A stretch of 64,000 nucleotides of DNA from Candidatus Aminicenantota bacterium (GTDB lineage Bacteria; Acidobacteriota; Aminicenantia; Aminicenantales; Aminicenantaceae): positions 3,820,412-3,884,411 of the forward strand of contig CP070825.1 in NCBI GenBank assembly GCA_020344415.1. The letters are read 5' to 3'. Of the stretch, positions 26,913 to 35,806 are shown piece by piece. The translations under genes were made by a program, and so were the position numbers. Below the pieces are notes generated by a model. The model was not told the origin of the DNA. It did no database searches and worked only from the letters and a program-made list of their open reading frames with translations. The number at the start of each line of letters is the position of its first letter. Position 1 is the stretch's first letter.

Positions 26913-27689
26913 ATGCTCTTAGCAATAGATATCGGCAACACCAACGTAGTGGTGGGAATTTTCCAGGGAGAAAAATTAATCAAGCATTGGAAAATTCGTA
27001 CAGAGAGGGAAAAAACCTGCGATGAGTATGGCATGAGTTTTTTAAACCTCTTCGCGTTTTCAGGTCTAAAGGTAGATGATATAGAGTCAGTTATTTTCTC
27101 CAGTGTTGTTCCTCCGTTGACTCCAGTCTTTCAGGTTTTGAGCCAGAATCTATTTCAGATTAAAGCCCTGGTGGTTGGACCAGGATTGAAAACAGGAATG
27201 CCCATTCTCTATGAAAATCCGCTTGAAGTGGGAGCAGATAGAGTGGTTGCTGCTGTTGCCGCTTTTGAAAAGCATGGAGGCCCCGCTATTGTAGTTGACT
27301 TTGGGACAGCCACAACCTTCGATGCTATTTCTGCCAATGGAGAGTATTTAGGCGGGGCGATTGCACCAGGGATCCAGATTTCGGCTGAGGCTCTTTTCAT
27401 CAAGACGGCAAAATTGCCCAGGATAGAAATAAGGAAGCCGAAGAAGGCGATAGGTCGGACGACAGTTTCGAGTATGCAATCGGGCCTCTATTTTGGTTAT
27501 ATTGGCCTCGTTTCTAATATCATTGAAGAGGTCAAAAGAGAATTAGGAAAAGAAACGAGCGTCATCTCTACTGGAGGTTTTGCAGTCCAGATCTGCAAAA
27601 ATATCGAGTCTATTGATTTTCATGAGCCTTATTTAGTTTTAGATGGACTTCGAATTCTTCATGAGAGAAACAAAGAGAAAGAAGCCTAA
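26913..27689 (+). CDS. coaX: Type III pantothenate kinase
   Basis: 258 residues. ASKHA fold: the first phosphate loop is AIDIGNTNVVVGIF, then EVGADRVVAAVAA, VVDFGTATTFDAI and ISTGGFA. It makes 4'-phosphopantothenate in coenzyme A synthesis. AGGAGTG overlaps the birA end one base upstream, so birA-coaX are coupled; this pairing is common. Confidence 0.96.
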   Translation: MLLAIDIGNTNVVVGIFQGEKLIKHWKIRTEREKTCDEYGMSFLNLFAFSGLKVDDIESVIFSSVVPPLTPVFQVLSQNLFQIKALVVGPGLKTGMPILYENPLEVGADRVVAAVAAFEKHGGPAIVVDFGTATTFDAISANGEYLGGAIAPGIQISAEALFIKTAKLPRIEIRKPKKAIGRTTVSSMQSGLYFGYIGLVSNIIEEVKRELGKETSVISTGGFAVQICKNIESIDFHEPYLVLDGLRILHERNKEKEA

Positions 27690-27725
27690 TTTCGATTTTT
27701 TCTCCCAGAGAGAACCTTTTTGGAA

Positions 27726-28361
27726 ATGAAGAACGAAAACAGGAGCCAGTATTTTCAGTCAATTGCTCGCCATTTTCTCAAGCTCCGCGGATCTCCCTTT
27801 TTTCTCTCGTCCAAAGAGCTGCATATTATTGAGACCTGGGAGAAGATGAAGATTCCTCTCCAGGTGGTCCTGGAAGGCGTTGACCGGGCCTTTGAGAAAA
27901 ACAGTTTGAAACGAGCCAGAAAGGGAAAGATCCTATCTCTTGTCTTCTGCAATCTTCAGGTTCTAAGAGCTTTTGAGCAATTTAGAGACAGAAGAGTTGG
28001 GAGCAAGAACAATGAGGTAGGACAAGAAAAAAAGAGAGAGAAGGCGATAGCCGAAGTAAAGAGATTTTTGGAGAACACCCCTCTTGAAGTAGATTATTTG
28101 AGAGAAGTTTTTGTCCTGGTTTTGAGAAGGCTTTCTTGCAGAAATATCAATGAGGAAGAGCTTGAGCAAAGAGAGAGAGAAATCGAAGAGCTTCTTTTCG
28201 AGAAAGCATCAGATATAGAGAAAGATGAGATCAGAAGAGAGATTCTTGCAGAATATGAGTTTGCAGAAAAGGAGGAGTTTCAGAGGGTCTTCAAGTTAAG
28301 ACTTCTAAAACATTTGAGAGAAATGTATAAAATTCCCTATGTTTCTCTTTACTATTATTGA
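27726..28361 (+). CDS. Conserved-looking hypothetical, helical
   Basis: 211 residues from the ATG at 27726 (a TTG at 27720 is possible). Not recognised. Almost entirely helical and highly charged. Residues 30-75 (IIETWEKMKIPLQVVLEGVD) recall by pattern the DnaD/DnaB2 primosomal domain, but that is a loose resemblance. It lies 36 bases after coaX and its end meets the rnr start region, so it shares an operon with rnr. No signal peptide, membrane segment or cysteine motif. Confidence 0.6.
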   Translation: MKNENRSQYFQSIARHFLKLRGSPFFLSSKELHIIETWEKMKIPLQVVLEGVDRAFEKNSLKRARKGKILSLVFCNLQVLRAFEQFRDRRVGSKNNEVGQEKKREKAIAEVKRFLENTPLEVDYLREVFVLVLRRLSCRNINEEELEQREREIEELLFEKASDIEKDEIRREILAEYEFAEKEEFQRVFKLRLLKHLREMYKIPYVSLYYY

Positions 28362-28369
28362 GAGACGCG

Positions 28370-30445
28370 ATGGATATGGATAGAAAGATAATTTCTCTCC
28401 TTGGAAGGAGGAGAGAGGGGTTGACTTTCCAGAAAATTATGAAGGAGCTACATCTCTCTTCAAGGGAAAGACAGCGGCTGAGAAATCAGCTTAGAAAAAT
28501 GGAAGGCCAGGGAATCGTTCGGCGAATAAAAAGTCGGTATTTTATCCCTTTGAAATCGAGTTTGGCAATCGGAAGGTTTCTCACCTCTCTCAGAGGGTTT
28601 GGATTTGTCGAACAAGAGGACGGTCAGACAGAGGATATTTTTATCCCAGCTCGTCACTCTGGAGGAGCGCTTCAGGGAGATATAGTCGAAGTCCTTTATA
28701 GAGAAAAAGGGAGAAAGGCGAAGCCCGAGGGAAGGGTGATCAGAATATTAAAACAAGGAAAAAAAAGGATAATTGGCCTTTATCGCGAACAGAATAGGCA
28801 GCCCTTTTTTCTCCCATTTGACTCACCTTCATCAGAGGAAATTCCTCTAAATTCGAATGGTCGTATATCACCTCTTCCAGGTATGATTGTGGAAGTGGAC
28901 AGAGAAACCATGACCTTGGAGAGCATCCTGGGAATGCCGGATGATCCAGGTGTGGATGTCAAAGTCGTTATCCAGCGATTCAATCTTGCTCACGCTTTCT
29001 CAGAGGAGGCAATAGCTGAGGCCAGAAAAATATCTCCTGGAATTCATCCTGAAGATAGAAAGAAAAGAGAGGACTACAGGAATTGGCTGACTATGACTAT
29101 TGACGGAGAAACCGCCCAGGACTTTGATGATGCCGTGAGCGTGCGCAAGCTTGAGAACGGGCATTTTCTTCTTGGTGTCCATATTGCCGATGTTTCCCAT
29201 TATGTGAAATCCGACTCTCTTTTAGATAAGGAGGCTTTTGAGAGAGGAACAAGCGTATATTTTCCTGAGGTCACTCTCCCGATGCTGCCTGAGGTGCTTT
29301 CGAACGATATCTGTAGCCTGAGGCCAAAAGAGGAGAGATTGACTTTTTCGGTTTTGCTTGAGATAGATGGAGAAGGAAGAGTCGTGAAGGCTGAATTTCG
29401 TCCTTCTCTTATTCAAACTGCAGAGAGGATGACATACGACTCTGTTTATAAAATATTCGAGAAGGATGAGGCAGAAAAGCGGAAATTTTCCACTCTTGTC
29501 CCTGACCTGTTACTGATGAGGCATGTGGCTCAGCTTTTGAGGAGAAAAAGGGAGATGGAAGGGAGCCTTGATTTTGATCTTCATGAACCAGAACTTGTAT
29601 ACAAAGAGGGAAGCCTCCATTCAATAGTGCCGTCTATGCGGAATGAAGCCCATCAGGTTATTGAAGACTTCATGGTCGCGGCTAACGAAGCCGTGGCATC
29701 TTTTCTCTCGCGGGAAAATGTTCCCCTAATCTACAGAATTCATCCTCCGCCTGCAATCAAAGACCTCAAAAGACTTCGAGAAATACTAACTCATTTTGGA
29801 ATATCTCTTCCCCGGTCAAAAAAAATTAAATCCAGAGATTTACAGCAGGCTCTCAAAGGGTTTGCGGGGAAGAGCGGAGAGAAAGTTGTTAACCTTCAGG
29901 TGTTGAGGTCTTTGAAACTGGCTGTCTATTCCGACGAAAACCTGGGGCATTTTGGACTTGCCAAGGATGAATATACACACTTCACTTCTCCCATCCGTCG
30001 CTATCCAGATTTAGTCGTCCATCGGATTTTAAAAAGAGCGATCACACAGGAAAGAATAAAGCCATCCCCTTTCTCCTCGGTGGCACTCCATTGCTCTGAA
30101 CAGGAGAGGAAGGCAGAAGGTGCAGAGAAAGAGCTCTTGGAATGGCGGATATTTCGATTCCTGAAAGGCAAACTCGGGGATGAATTGGGTGGCACCATTG
30201 TAGATATTACCAGGGCAGGCTTGGTTGTGGAGCTTGAGGATTTTTTTGTGGATGGCATTGTTTTTTTCAACGATTTAGAGGGAGATTATTATTTTAAAAG
30301 ATCTGATAAGATTTTGGTAGGTAGACGGTCGGGGAGGACGTTTGAATTAGGGAACACACTAAAAGTCATCCTGGCTTCAGTAGATCCAATCTTAAGGAGG
30401 ATTACGCTTACATTAAGCCCTGAAGAGGAGAAAAAAGCCCGATGA
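28370..30445 (+). CDS. rnr: Ribonuclease R
   Basis: 691 residues from the ATG at 28370; a TTG at 28358 would overlap the upstream stop. Order: N-terminal winged helix (about 10-60), cold-shock domains, RNB catalytic domain with DGETAQDFDDAVSV (metal-binding aspartates) and YTHFTSPIRRYPDLVVHR, then an S1 domain ending in RITLTLSP. It is a 3'-5' exoribonuclease that digests structured RNA. The basic C-terminal tail of some homologues is short here. The stop overlaps the next ATG. Confidence 0.95.
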   Translation: MDMDRKIISLLGRRREGLTFQKIMKELHLSSRERQRLRNQLRKMEGQGIVRRIKSRYFIPLKSSLAIGRFLTSLRGFGFVEQEDGQTEDIFIPARHSGGALQGDIVEVLYREKGRKAKPEGRVIRILKQGKKRIIGLYREQNRQPFFLPFDSPSSEEIPLNSNGRISPLPGMIVEVDRETMTLESILGMPDDPGVDVKVVIQRFNLAHAFSEEAIAEARKISPGIHPEDRKKREDYRNWLTMTIDGETAQDFDDAVSVRKLENGHFLLGVHIADVSHYVKSDSLLDKEAFERGTSVYFPEVTLPMLPEVLSNDICSLRPKEERLTFSVLLEIDGEGRVVKAEFRPSLIQTAERMTYDSVYKIFEKDEAEKRKFSTLVPDLLLMRHVAQLLRRKREMEGSLDFDLHEPELVYKEGSLHSIVPSMRNEAHQVIEDFMVAANEAVASFLSRENVPLIYRIHPPPAIKDLKRLREILTHFGISLPRSKKIKSRDLQQALKGFAGKSGEKVVNLQVLRSLKLAVYSDENLGHFGLAKDEYTHFTSPIRRYPDLVVHRILKRAITQERIKPSPFSSVALHCSEQERKAEGAEKELLEWRIFRFLKGKLGDELGGTIVDITRAGLVVELEDFFVDGIVFFNDLEGDYYFKRSDKILVGRRSGRTFELGNTLKVILASVDPILRRITLTLSPEEEKKAR

Positions 30446-31527
30446 AGACCTCCTGTTTTGACGCTGTGGTTAGTTTTTCCCCTGGTGCGAAAGCAAAACA
30501 GATCGATGCTCTGCTCATCTATAGAGCCCAGAAAATTCCGGCCTCTTTTCATTTTTACGAGCCGCATCAGGAGAAAAGGCCAGAGCATTTTTTTGTCCGG
30601 GTCCATATTCATAGGCCTCTTACTCTGAAGTGGATGTACGAATTCAAGATCCAAAAACAGGGAGCGAAGCGCTTGCTGGGAGATGGAAAAGTCCTTAATC
30701 CCTATTCAGAGAGAATCAACAGTGGACAGATAAAAAAAAGAGTCACATTCCTGCGGGAACTTCAAGGGAATGAGAAGAGCATGCTTTTTGCACTGATCCG
30801 AGAGAAGGGAGTACAGGGCTTGAAGGAAGGTGAAGTCGGAGATTTTTGCTCTCTCGAGATGCGTTCTCTCCATCGCCTCAGCCAAGAGTTAGAGGCAGAG
30901 GGGAAAATAAAAATCCTTACTTTCTCTCCTCTCTTTCTTTTTTCCCAGAAGAGTTTTGATTTTCTCCTAGGAAGAATTCTCGCCTTTCTTTCCCAGTTTC
31001 ACAAGAAGAATCCTGATAAGATAGGAGTATCTCCAGAGAGAATAAAAAAAAGATTTGGCCTCCACCAGATGATCCTCACTTTGGCCTTGAAACATCTCTT
31101 GAAAGCTGGCGAGATCCGAGATCTGGGGGAGGAGGTTTCCTTAGCCGGTTTTAAGAGAGCTATCACTGCTAGAGAGGAAACTATCCTGAGGGAGCTTGAA
31201 GAGATGTGCTTCAAGGGGGAGTTTCACTCCGTTTCTTCAAAAGACCTTCAAAAGCGTTTTCGCCTTTCTTCTAAAAGGATTCAGCAGTTGATATCTCTAC
31301 TCATAGATAGAAAGAAAGTTATCCAGGGAAAAGATGGATTCATACTCCATTCTCGGTGGCTGGATGAGGTCATATTGAAGATTCGAAATTATGGAAAGCA
31401 GGAATTGACTGTTTCAGATTTTAAAAAGATGACAGGACTCACCAGGAAGTACGCCATTCCACTTCTGGAGCTGTTGGATCAGATGGGGGTAACACGAAGA
31501 AGAGGTTCGTCGCGAGAGATCCTGTAG
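30442..31527 (+). CDS. SelB-like protein without GTPase domain
   Basis: 361 residues, start overlapping the rnr stop (ATGA). Residues 1-95 resemble domain III of SelB (beta-rich, with RLLGDGKVLNPYSER where SelB has a conserved Gly-rich VLDP segment). The rest looks like the SelB winged-helix array: LLGRILAFLSQFHKKNPDKIG about halfway, and the C-terminal signature LTVSDFKKMTGLTRKYAIPL. A full SelB is about 610-640 residues; what remains here matches that protein minus its first 250 residues. No P-loop or G motifs exist in this frame or just upstream. Role unknown; RNA binding is likely from the fold. Confidence 0.75.
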   Translation: MKTSCFDAVVSFSPGAKAKQIDALLIYRAQKIPASFHFYEPHQEKRPEHFFVRVHIHRPLTLKWMYEFKIQKQGAKRLLGDGKVLNPYSERINSGQIKKRVTFLRELQGNEKSMLFALIREKGVQGLKEGEVGDFCSLEMRSLHRLSQELEAEGKIKILTFSPLFLFSQKSFDFLLGRILAFLSQFHKKNPDKIGVSPERIKKRFGLHQMILTLALKHLLKAGEIRDLGEEVSLAGFKRAITAREETILRELEEMCFKGEFHSVSSKDLQKRFRLSSKRIQQLISLLIDRKKVIQGKDGFILHSRWLDEVILKIRNYGKQELTVSDFKKMTGLTRKYAIPLLELLDQMGVTRRRGSSREIL

Positions 31528-31530
31528 GGC

Positions 31531-32526
31531 TTAGAGGGCGACACTAATACCAAGACCTAATTCATCAGCCTTACGCAGAACTAGTTCAGCCACAGCCGCA
31601 TCTTGTGCAGCGACTCCAACCGATTTAAAGAAAGTCAACTCTTCTTCTCGTTCGCGCCCAGGAATCTCACCTGCGGCCACTTGCCCGATTTCTCCGTGGA
31701 TGTGGCTCTTGGCGATAGCCGCATCTTTGAGTGGGATGATCAGGTCTCCTGCCTCTGCCAGGCTAGCTGAAATTGAGTCCACTACGACTTTGGCTCGTGC
31801 GACTGTTTGCCCGGGAACTTCCTGCATTTGAGGGGTGTAAGAACCGACAGCGTTTATATGGGCTCCTGGTTTCAAGTCAACGTCGTCAAAAACAGGAGTT
31901 AGGGATGTTGTTGCCGTACAGATAATATCGGCATCACGGACAGCTTGAGAAGGGGAGCCAGCCATAGAAAGATCAGAGGGAATGGGTTTTCCACGGCTTT
32001 TCATTTCTTTGATATAGACTTCTGTTGCTTCGGGGATGATGTCATAGATCCAGACCTTTTCTATGGAGCGTACAGTCGAGATTGCTTCCAATTGCGTTCG
32101 GCCTTGAATTCCTGCCCCGAATATTGCAGCCACGCGTGCCTCTTTTCGGGCTAACAATTCAGTGGCCAGCCCAGAGGCAGCTCCAGTACGCAAGGCAGTC
32201 AAGTAGGTTCCGTCCATCAGAGCCTCGGGTTGGCCCGTTTGAGCATTTATGACGATGATAACCGCATGAATCGTAGGGAGATCGTTTTCCGTATTTTTTG
32301 GGAAAACCGAAACAATTTTTGCCTCAAGGGTTTCAGTGGAGGCAAGATAGGCAGGCATGAAGAGTGTCACACCGTCATGCTTTTCCACTGGAACTTGTGT
32401 CCGCCGGGGAATGACTGCTTCTCCCTTGGATAACTGGATGTAAGCTTGCTTAACTGCATCGATTGCTTGGAACATATTCATAGCTTGTTTCACATCGTTT
32501 TGAGAAAAAATTTTAAGCTTTGTCAT
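31531..32526 (-). CDS. Ornithine cyclodeaminase / mu-crystallin family dehydrogenase
   Basis: 331 residues. OCD family: QAIDAVKQAYIQLSKGEAVIPRR, GTYLTALRTGAASGLAT and the Rossmann motif IFGAGIQGRTQLEAI, then GSYTPQMQE. Members make proline from ornithine, deaminate alanine, or reduce cyclic imino acids; sequence alone does not decide. It lies six bases after an FAD amino/imino acid oxidase and in the same-strand group as argF and arcC, which favours ornithine or proline-type substrates. It converges on the SelB-like gene with three bases between. Confidence 0.85.
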   Translation of the reverse strand: MTKLKIFSQNDVKQAMNMFQAIDAVKQAYIQLSKGEAVIPRRTQVPVEKHDGVTLFMPAYLASTETLEAKIVSVFPKNTENDLPTIHAVIIVINAQTGQPEALMDGTYLTALRTGAASGLATELLARKEARVAAIFGAGIQGRTQLEAISTVRSIEKVWIYDIIPEATEVYIKEMKSRGKPIPSDLSMAGSPSQAVRDADIICTATTSLTPVFDDVDLKPGAHINAVGSYTPQMQEVPGQTVARAKVVVDSISASLAEAGDLIIPLKDAAIAKSHIHGEIGQVAAGEIPGREREEELTFFKSVGVAAQDAAVAELVLRKADELGLGISVAL

Positions 32527-32532
32527 TTGTAC

Positions 32533-33687
32533 TTACACCGCCCTTTTTTCTCCTTTTTCTTTTATCACATCGAATCTATTATGGACGAAAGGGATTAGGT
32601 CAAAATCTGTATGCCCGTCAAGGATGAGTTCGCTCAGGATGCGGCCTACGGCCGGTCCATGCTGGAAACCATGTCCTGAGAAGCCTATGGCGCAAAAGAA
32701 TCCTTCCACCTGGGGTATTGCTTCAATTATGGGATTTTCATCGGGAGTGATAGTGTAAAGACCGCCCCAGCCTTTTAGGATTTTGGCTTTCTCCAGAATG
32801 GGAGCCCTGTGGACTGCTTTTTCAATAACTTTCTCCAGGAAATTCCAGTCTACATTGGTATTGAAGCTCGGAGGCTCATCTGGATCACTCATGCCGGTGA
32901 GAATGCCAGGCCCTTCGCCTCGAAGATAGTAGAGGGCATCAAAGTCAATAATCATTGGCACTGGCTTTGGGATGTCTTTGAAGGCTTTAGTCATGAACAC
33001 TTGGCGGCGGTAAGGTTTGACTGGAAATTCCAACCCTGCCATCCTGGCAACTTCTCCTCCCCAGGGTCCTGCTACATTGATGACAATAGGTGTCGAGATT
33101 GGTCCTTTGGTGGTCTCAATTCCTTTTACGCGGCTCTCCTCGACTCGTATACCGGTAACCTTGGTCTTTTCTTCTATACGAACTCCTGTCTTCCTTGCCT
33201 TATTCGCAAAAGCCATGGCTACGTTATAGGGGTCAGCATATCCATCCTTGGGGCCAAAAGTGCCCCCTTGGATATCATTCACTTCCAGGTACGGCCAGCG
33301 GTGCTTAATCTCTTCAGGAGAGAGCACTTCTACAGGTACGTTGAGCTGGCGCTGGAGTTGGACAGAGTCTAGAAAATCTTCCCACGTGTCCTTTTTCTGC
33401 GCCATAAAAAGGTAGCCCACCTGATTGAATCCAATATCTACGTTGAATTCTTCCTCGAAGTGTTCAAAGAGGCGGAGTGCTTCTAGGGATAGGCGGATGT
33501 TGGCGTGATGAGAGAACTGCAGGCGGATTCCTCCGACCGAGAGCCCTGTAGATGCTTGAGCTAGCAGGTCTCTTTCCAGAAGAACGACATCTTTCTGTCC
33601 CCGCTTGGCCAGATGATAAGCAGTAGAGCAGCCCATAATTCCGCCTCCGATGATTGCAATGTCAGCTGTTGTCTTCCATTTGCTCAT
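32533..33687 (-). CDS. FAD-dependent oxidoreductase (DAO family)
   Basis: 384 residues. N-terminal dinucleotide motif DIAIIGGGIMGCSTAYHLA, then STGLSVGGIRLQFS as in sarcosine oxidase/glycine oxidase-type enzymes, and a C-terminal FAD-contacting GFSGHGFQHGPAVGRILSEL. It oxidises secondary or D-amino acids. Coupled to an OCD-family gene, it could act on proline or a related imino acid. A weak ribosome site precedes the ATG. Confidence 0.85.
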   Translation of the reverse strand: MSKWKTTADIAIIGGGIMGCSTAYHLAKRGQKDVVLLERDLLAQASTGLSVGGIRLQFSHHANIRLSLEALRLFEHFEEEFNVDIGFNQVGYLFMAQKKDTWEDFLDSVQLQRQLNVPVEVLSPEEIKHRWPYLEVNDIQGGTFGPKDGYADPYNVAMAFANKARKTGVRIEEKTKVTGIRVEESRVKGIETTKGPISTPIVINVAGPWGGEVARMAGLEFPVKPYRRQVFMTKAFKDIPKPVPMIIDFDALYYLRGEGPGILTGMSDPDEPPSFNTNVDWNFLEKVIEKAVHRAPILEKAKILKGWGGLYTITPDENPIIEAIPQVEGFFCAIGFSGHGFQHGPAVGRILSELILDGHTDFDLIPFVHNRFDVIKEKGEKRAV

Positions 33688-33760
33688 TCTTTTTTATCTT
33701 TTCGTGGACTGGAGATTTGTTTGAAGAGGATCTTTATTTTTTCTTTTTATCTTTCTTTTT

Positions 33761-34240
33761 TTAGACTAGAGACGATTTCAGCTTTTCTGCAAAAACCCCA
33801 AAAGCAGGTTCTTCAGCGACAAAAGGTTTAAATTTTTCTTTTTTCTCTTTTTTTGGCCTTGCTTCTGCTCTTTTTTCTTCTGTCTCCTTCTCCTTTGCTT
33901 TCACGGCAGCCAGGGCTTCCTGTTCAGATTCTTCAATCTCTATTTTTTCTTCAATAAGTCTTTTCGCTCCTCTCCTTATTCGAGGAACTTTCTCTGGTTC
34001 CATCTTGGCTTTCTTTTTCTTTGAAGGCTTTTCTCTTTTAGAGGGCTCTTCTCTTCTTGGCCTTTCTTCAAATTTTTCTTTTGGAAGTTCCAAGGGAGCC
34101 TCTACCCTCACTTCTTCTTCCTTTTCTTCAATTATTTGGGGAGCGATTTCTTCCTTTGGAGCTTCTTCAGGCAGAGCTTCTTCGACTGCTTCCTCTGGAA
34201 TTATCTCAGGTAAAACTTCTATGGCTTCTTCAAGTTTCAC
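33761..34240 (-). CDS. Glu/Lys/Pro-rich reading frame, possible continuation of the upstream gene
   Basis: 159 codons from a GTG at 34240, low complexity with repeated glutamate and lysine-proline runs and a basic middle. No clear Shine-Dalgarno precedes the GTG. The frame is the same as that of the gene ending at 34280, and stays open from that gene's TGA to here, so it may be a C-terminal tail reached by readthrough or cut off by a nonsense change. Not recognised. Confidence 0.45.
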   Translation of the reverse strand: MKLEEAIEVLPEIIPEEAVEEALPEEAPKEEIAPQIIEEKEEEVRVEAPLELPKEKFEERPRREEPSKREKPSKKKKAKMEPEKVPRIRRGAKRLIEEKIEIEESEQEALAAVKAKEKETEEKRAEARPKKEKKEKFKPFVAEEPAFGVFAEKLKSSLV

Positions 34241-34279
34241 TTCTTCTTTGGCTTTAATTTTTTCCTGGTAGGAGAAGAT

Positions 34280-35806
34280 TCACTTCTTTTTTTCTGACGG
34301 GGAGAATTCTGGTGAGTTGAGCAGAGTGTATTCTATATCTTCTTGTGTTGTTTGTTTCAAGATATCAATTAAATGATAAGCTCTGAGGTAGTGGAGGGAG
34401 AAATTGTTGCTCTCTAGGGCAAAATTGTTGAAAATAAGAATCAGAAGCTGGCGGAGGTCCAGCTTATCTCTTTCCTCGTAGAGAGAGAATAGCCTGGTCA
34501 AGGTTTCTTTTTCAAGGTGAATGATTTTATTTGGGAGGGAAAAGGTAAACATTTCTTCGCTGGCATCAGCAAACATATCTTTTTTGGGGTCATAAGCTAT
34601 TTTCACCACAGAAAGTTTTTTCTTTGATTTCTTAAGCCAGAAGCTGAACTCCGCTGGCCCTTTTCTTTCCAGCGTTAGACTTGCCCCTTGGGGTACGTTA
34701 TTCTTATCATAAAAGTCCTTTAATCCCAGAAAGAAGGAGGACGATGGATAGTAGTACACAGAGTAGTCCGTTTCTTCCTCTGTATCAATAAAGGTGTACT
34801 CTCTCGAGTATGATAGCTCTTTGTTGAGGCTCTTAGGGACTCTTACTCCACCCGAAAGGATTTCTCTCCAAGTCAGGTAAATTTTTAATGGAAAACTCTG
34901 TGCTTGGGTTGTCTCGCCTTTTTGAGCTTTCTCGACAGGAGGAACTTTTGCCTTTGGGGCTGAAAGGGGCAAATCTTTAGTGTAAGAATTTATAAAGTTT
35001 TTTAGATGCCATTTTCCCCAGGCAAGAGGAGAGACATATAGGAAATTCTTCTTGTATTTTTTATCCAGTATAGAATTTAAGCTCATACAGTAAAGCTCGA
35101 AGAGTTCATCCGAACTTTCCATTCCAAAAAACTTTTTCACCAATTCCGTAGTTAGGGCTGATTGTTTTTTATCCCGGAAGAATTTTTCAATTTCTTTAAT
35201 TTTCTTTTCTTGAATCTTGACCTGCTTCTCTGTGAGTTGGCAGTGATCGTTCCAACTGAAAAAATTGTCAGACTTTGAAAGTGCAGCTCTCAAATTTTTC
35301 TCCAAAGATTTTAGATCTTTATCTGTCATGGGGGGGTCAACGAGCCGCGGGTCTTCCTGCTTATCCATTATTTCGGGAGTCTGGGCTTTTCCCTCGAGGT
35401 TACTGGGAAGAAGAACTTGAGTTTTAGTCTTCTTCATGTAATCAATGTATTTACGGAATGTTCCTCCTCTTGAGTAGTCAACTTCGAGCATTTCGCAATT
35501 ATAACTTTCATAGGAAACCTTTCGGACTACTTTCAGAGCAATGGCTCCTTTAAAGGATTCTGCTCCTTTACTGCTGGTTGTCAGCAGTTCATCGTATTCT
35601 TTGTATATGAGGTCACCGATTTCATACTGGCAATAGGGATCATATTTTTTGACTTCTTGACTCATTTGGCTGGACGTCTTTTTGTAGGCCAATTTTTTTG
35701 TCATCTCCTGAAAGGAGAGCGGTTTGTTGATTTGAGTGAGTTCTTTTTCGATAAAAAGGATATCACTTTCTGTAATTTTGGTGTTCTCGTCTTCTTTAGT
35801 CATCAT
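34280..35806 (-). CDS. Hypothetical protein of the argF-arcC group
   Basis: 508 residues, not recognised. Residues 10-55 may form a winged helix (ITESDILFIEKELTQINK), a lysine-rich linker sits around 290-305, and a beta-rich segment (about 315-420) carries many Tyr and Ser residues. No signal peptide or membrane segment. It overlaps the argF end by 11 bases, so it is in that operon. It ends at TGA 34280-34282, after which the same frame runs on for about 170 codons. Confidence 0.6.
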   Translation of the reverse strand: MMTKEDENTKITESDILFIEKELTQINKPLSFQEMTKKLAYKKTSSQMSQEVKKYDPYCQYEIGDLIYKEYDELLTTSSKGAESFKGAIALKVVRKVSYESYNCEMLEVDYSRGGTFRKYIDYMKKTKTQVLLPSNLEGKAQTPEIMDKQEDPRLVDPPMTDKDLKSLEKNLRAALSKSDNFFSWNDHCQLTEKQVKIQEKKIKEIEKFFRDKKQSALTTELVKKFFGMESSDELFELYCMSLNSILDKKYKKNFLYVSPLAWGKWHLKNFINSYTKDLPLSAPKAKVPPVEKAQKGETTQAQSFPLKIYLTWREILSGGVRVPKSLNKELSYSREYTFIDTEEETDYSVYYYPSSSFFLGLKDFYDKNNVPQGASLTLERKGPAEFSFWLKKSKKKLSVVKIAYDPKKDMFADASEEMFTFSLPNKIIHLEKETLTRLFSLYEERDKLDLRQLLILIFNNFALESNNFSLHYLRAYHLIDILKQTTQEDIEYTLLNSPEFSPSEKKK

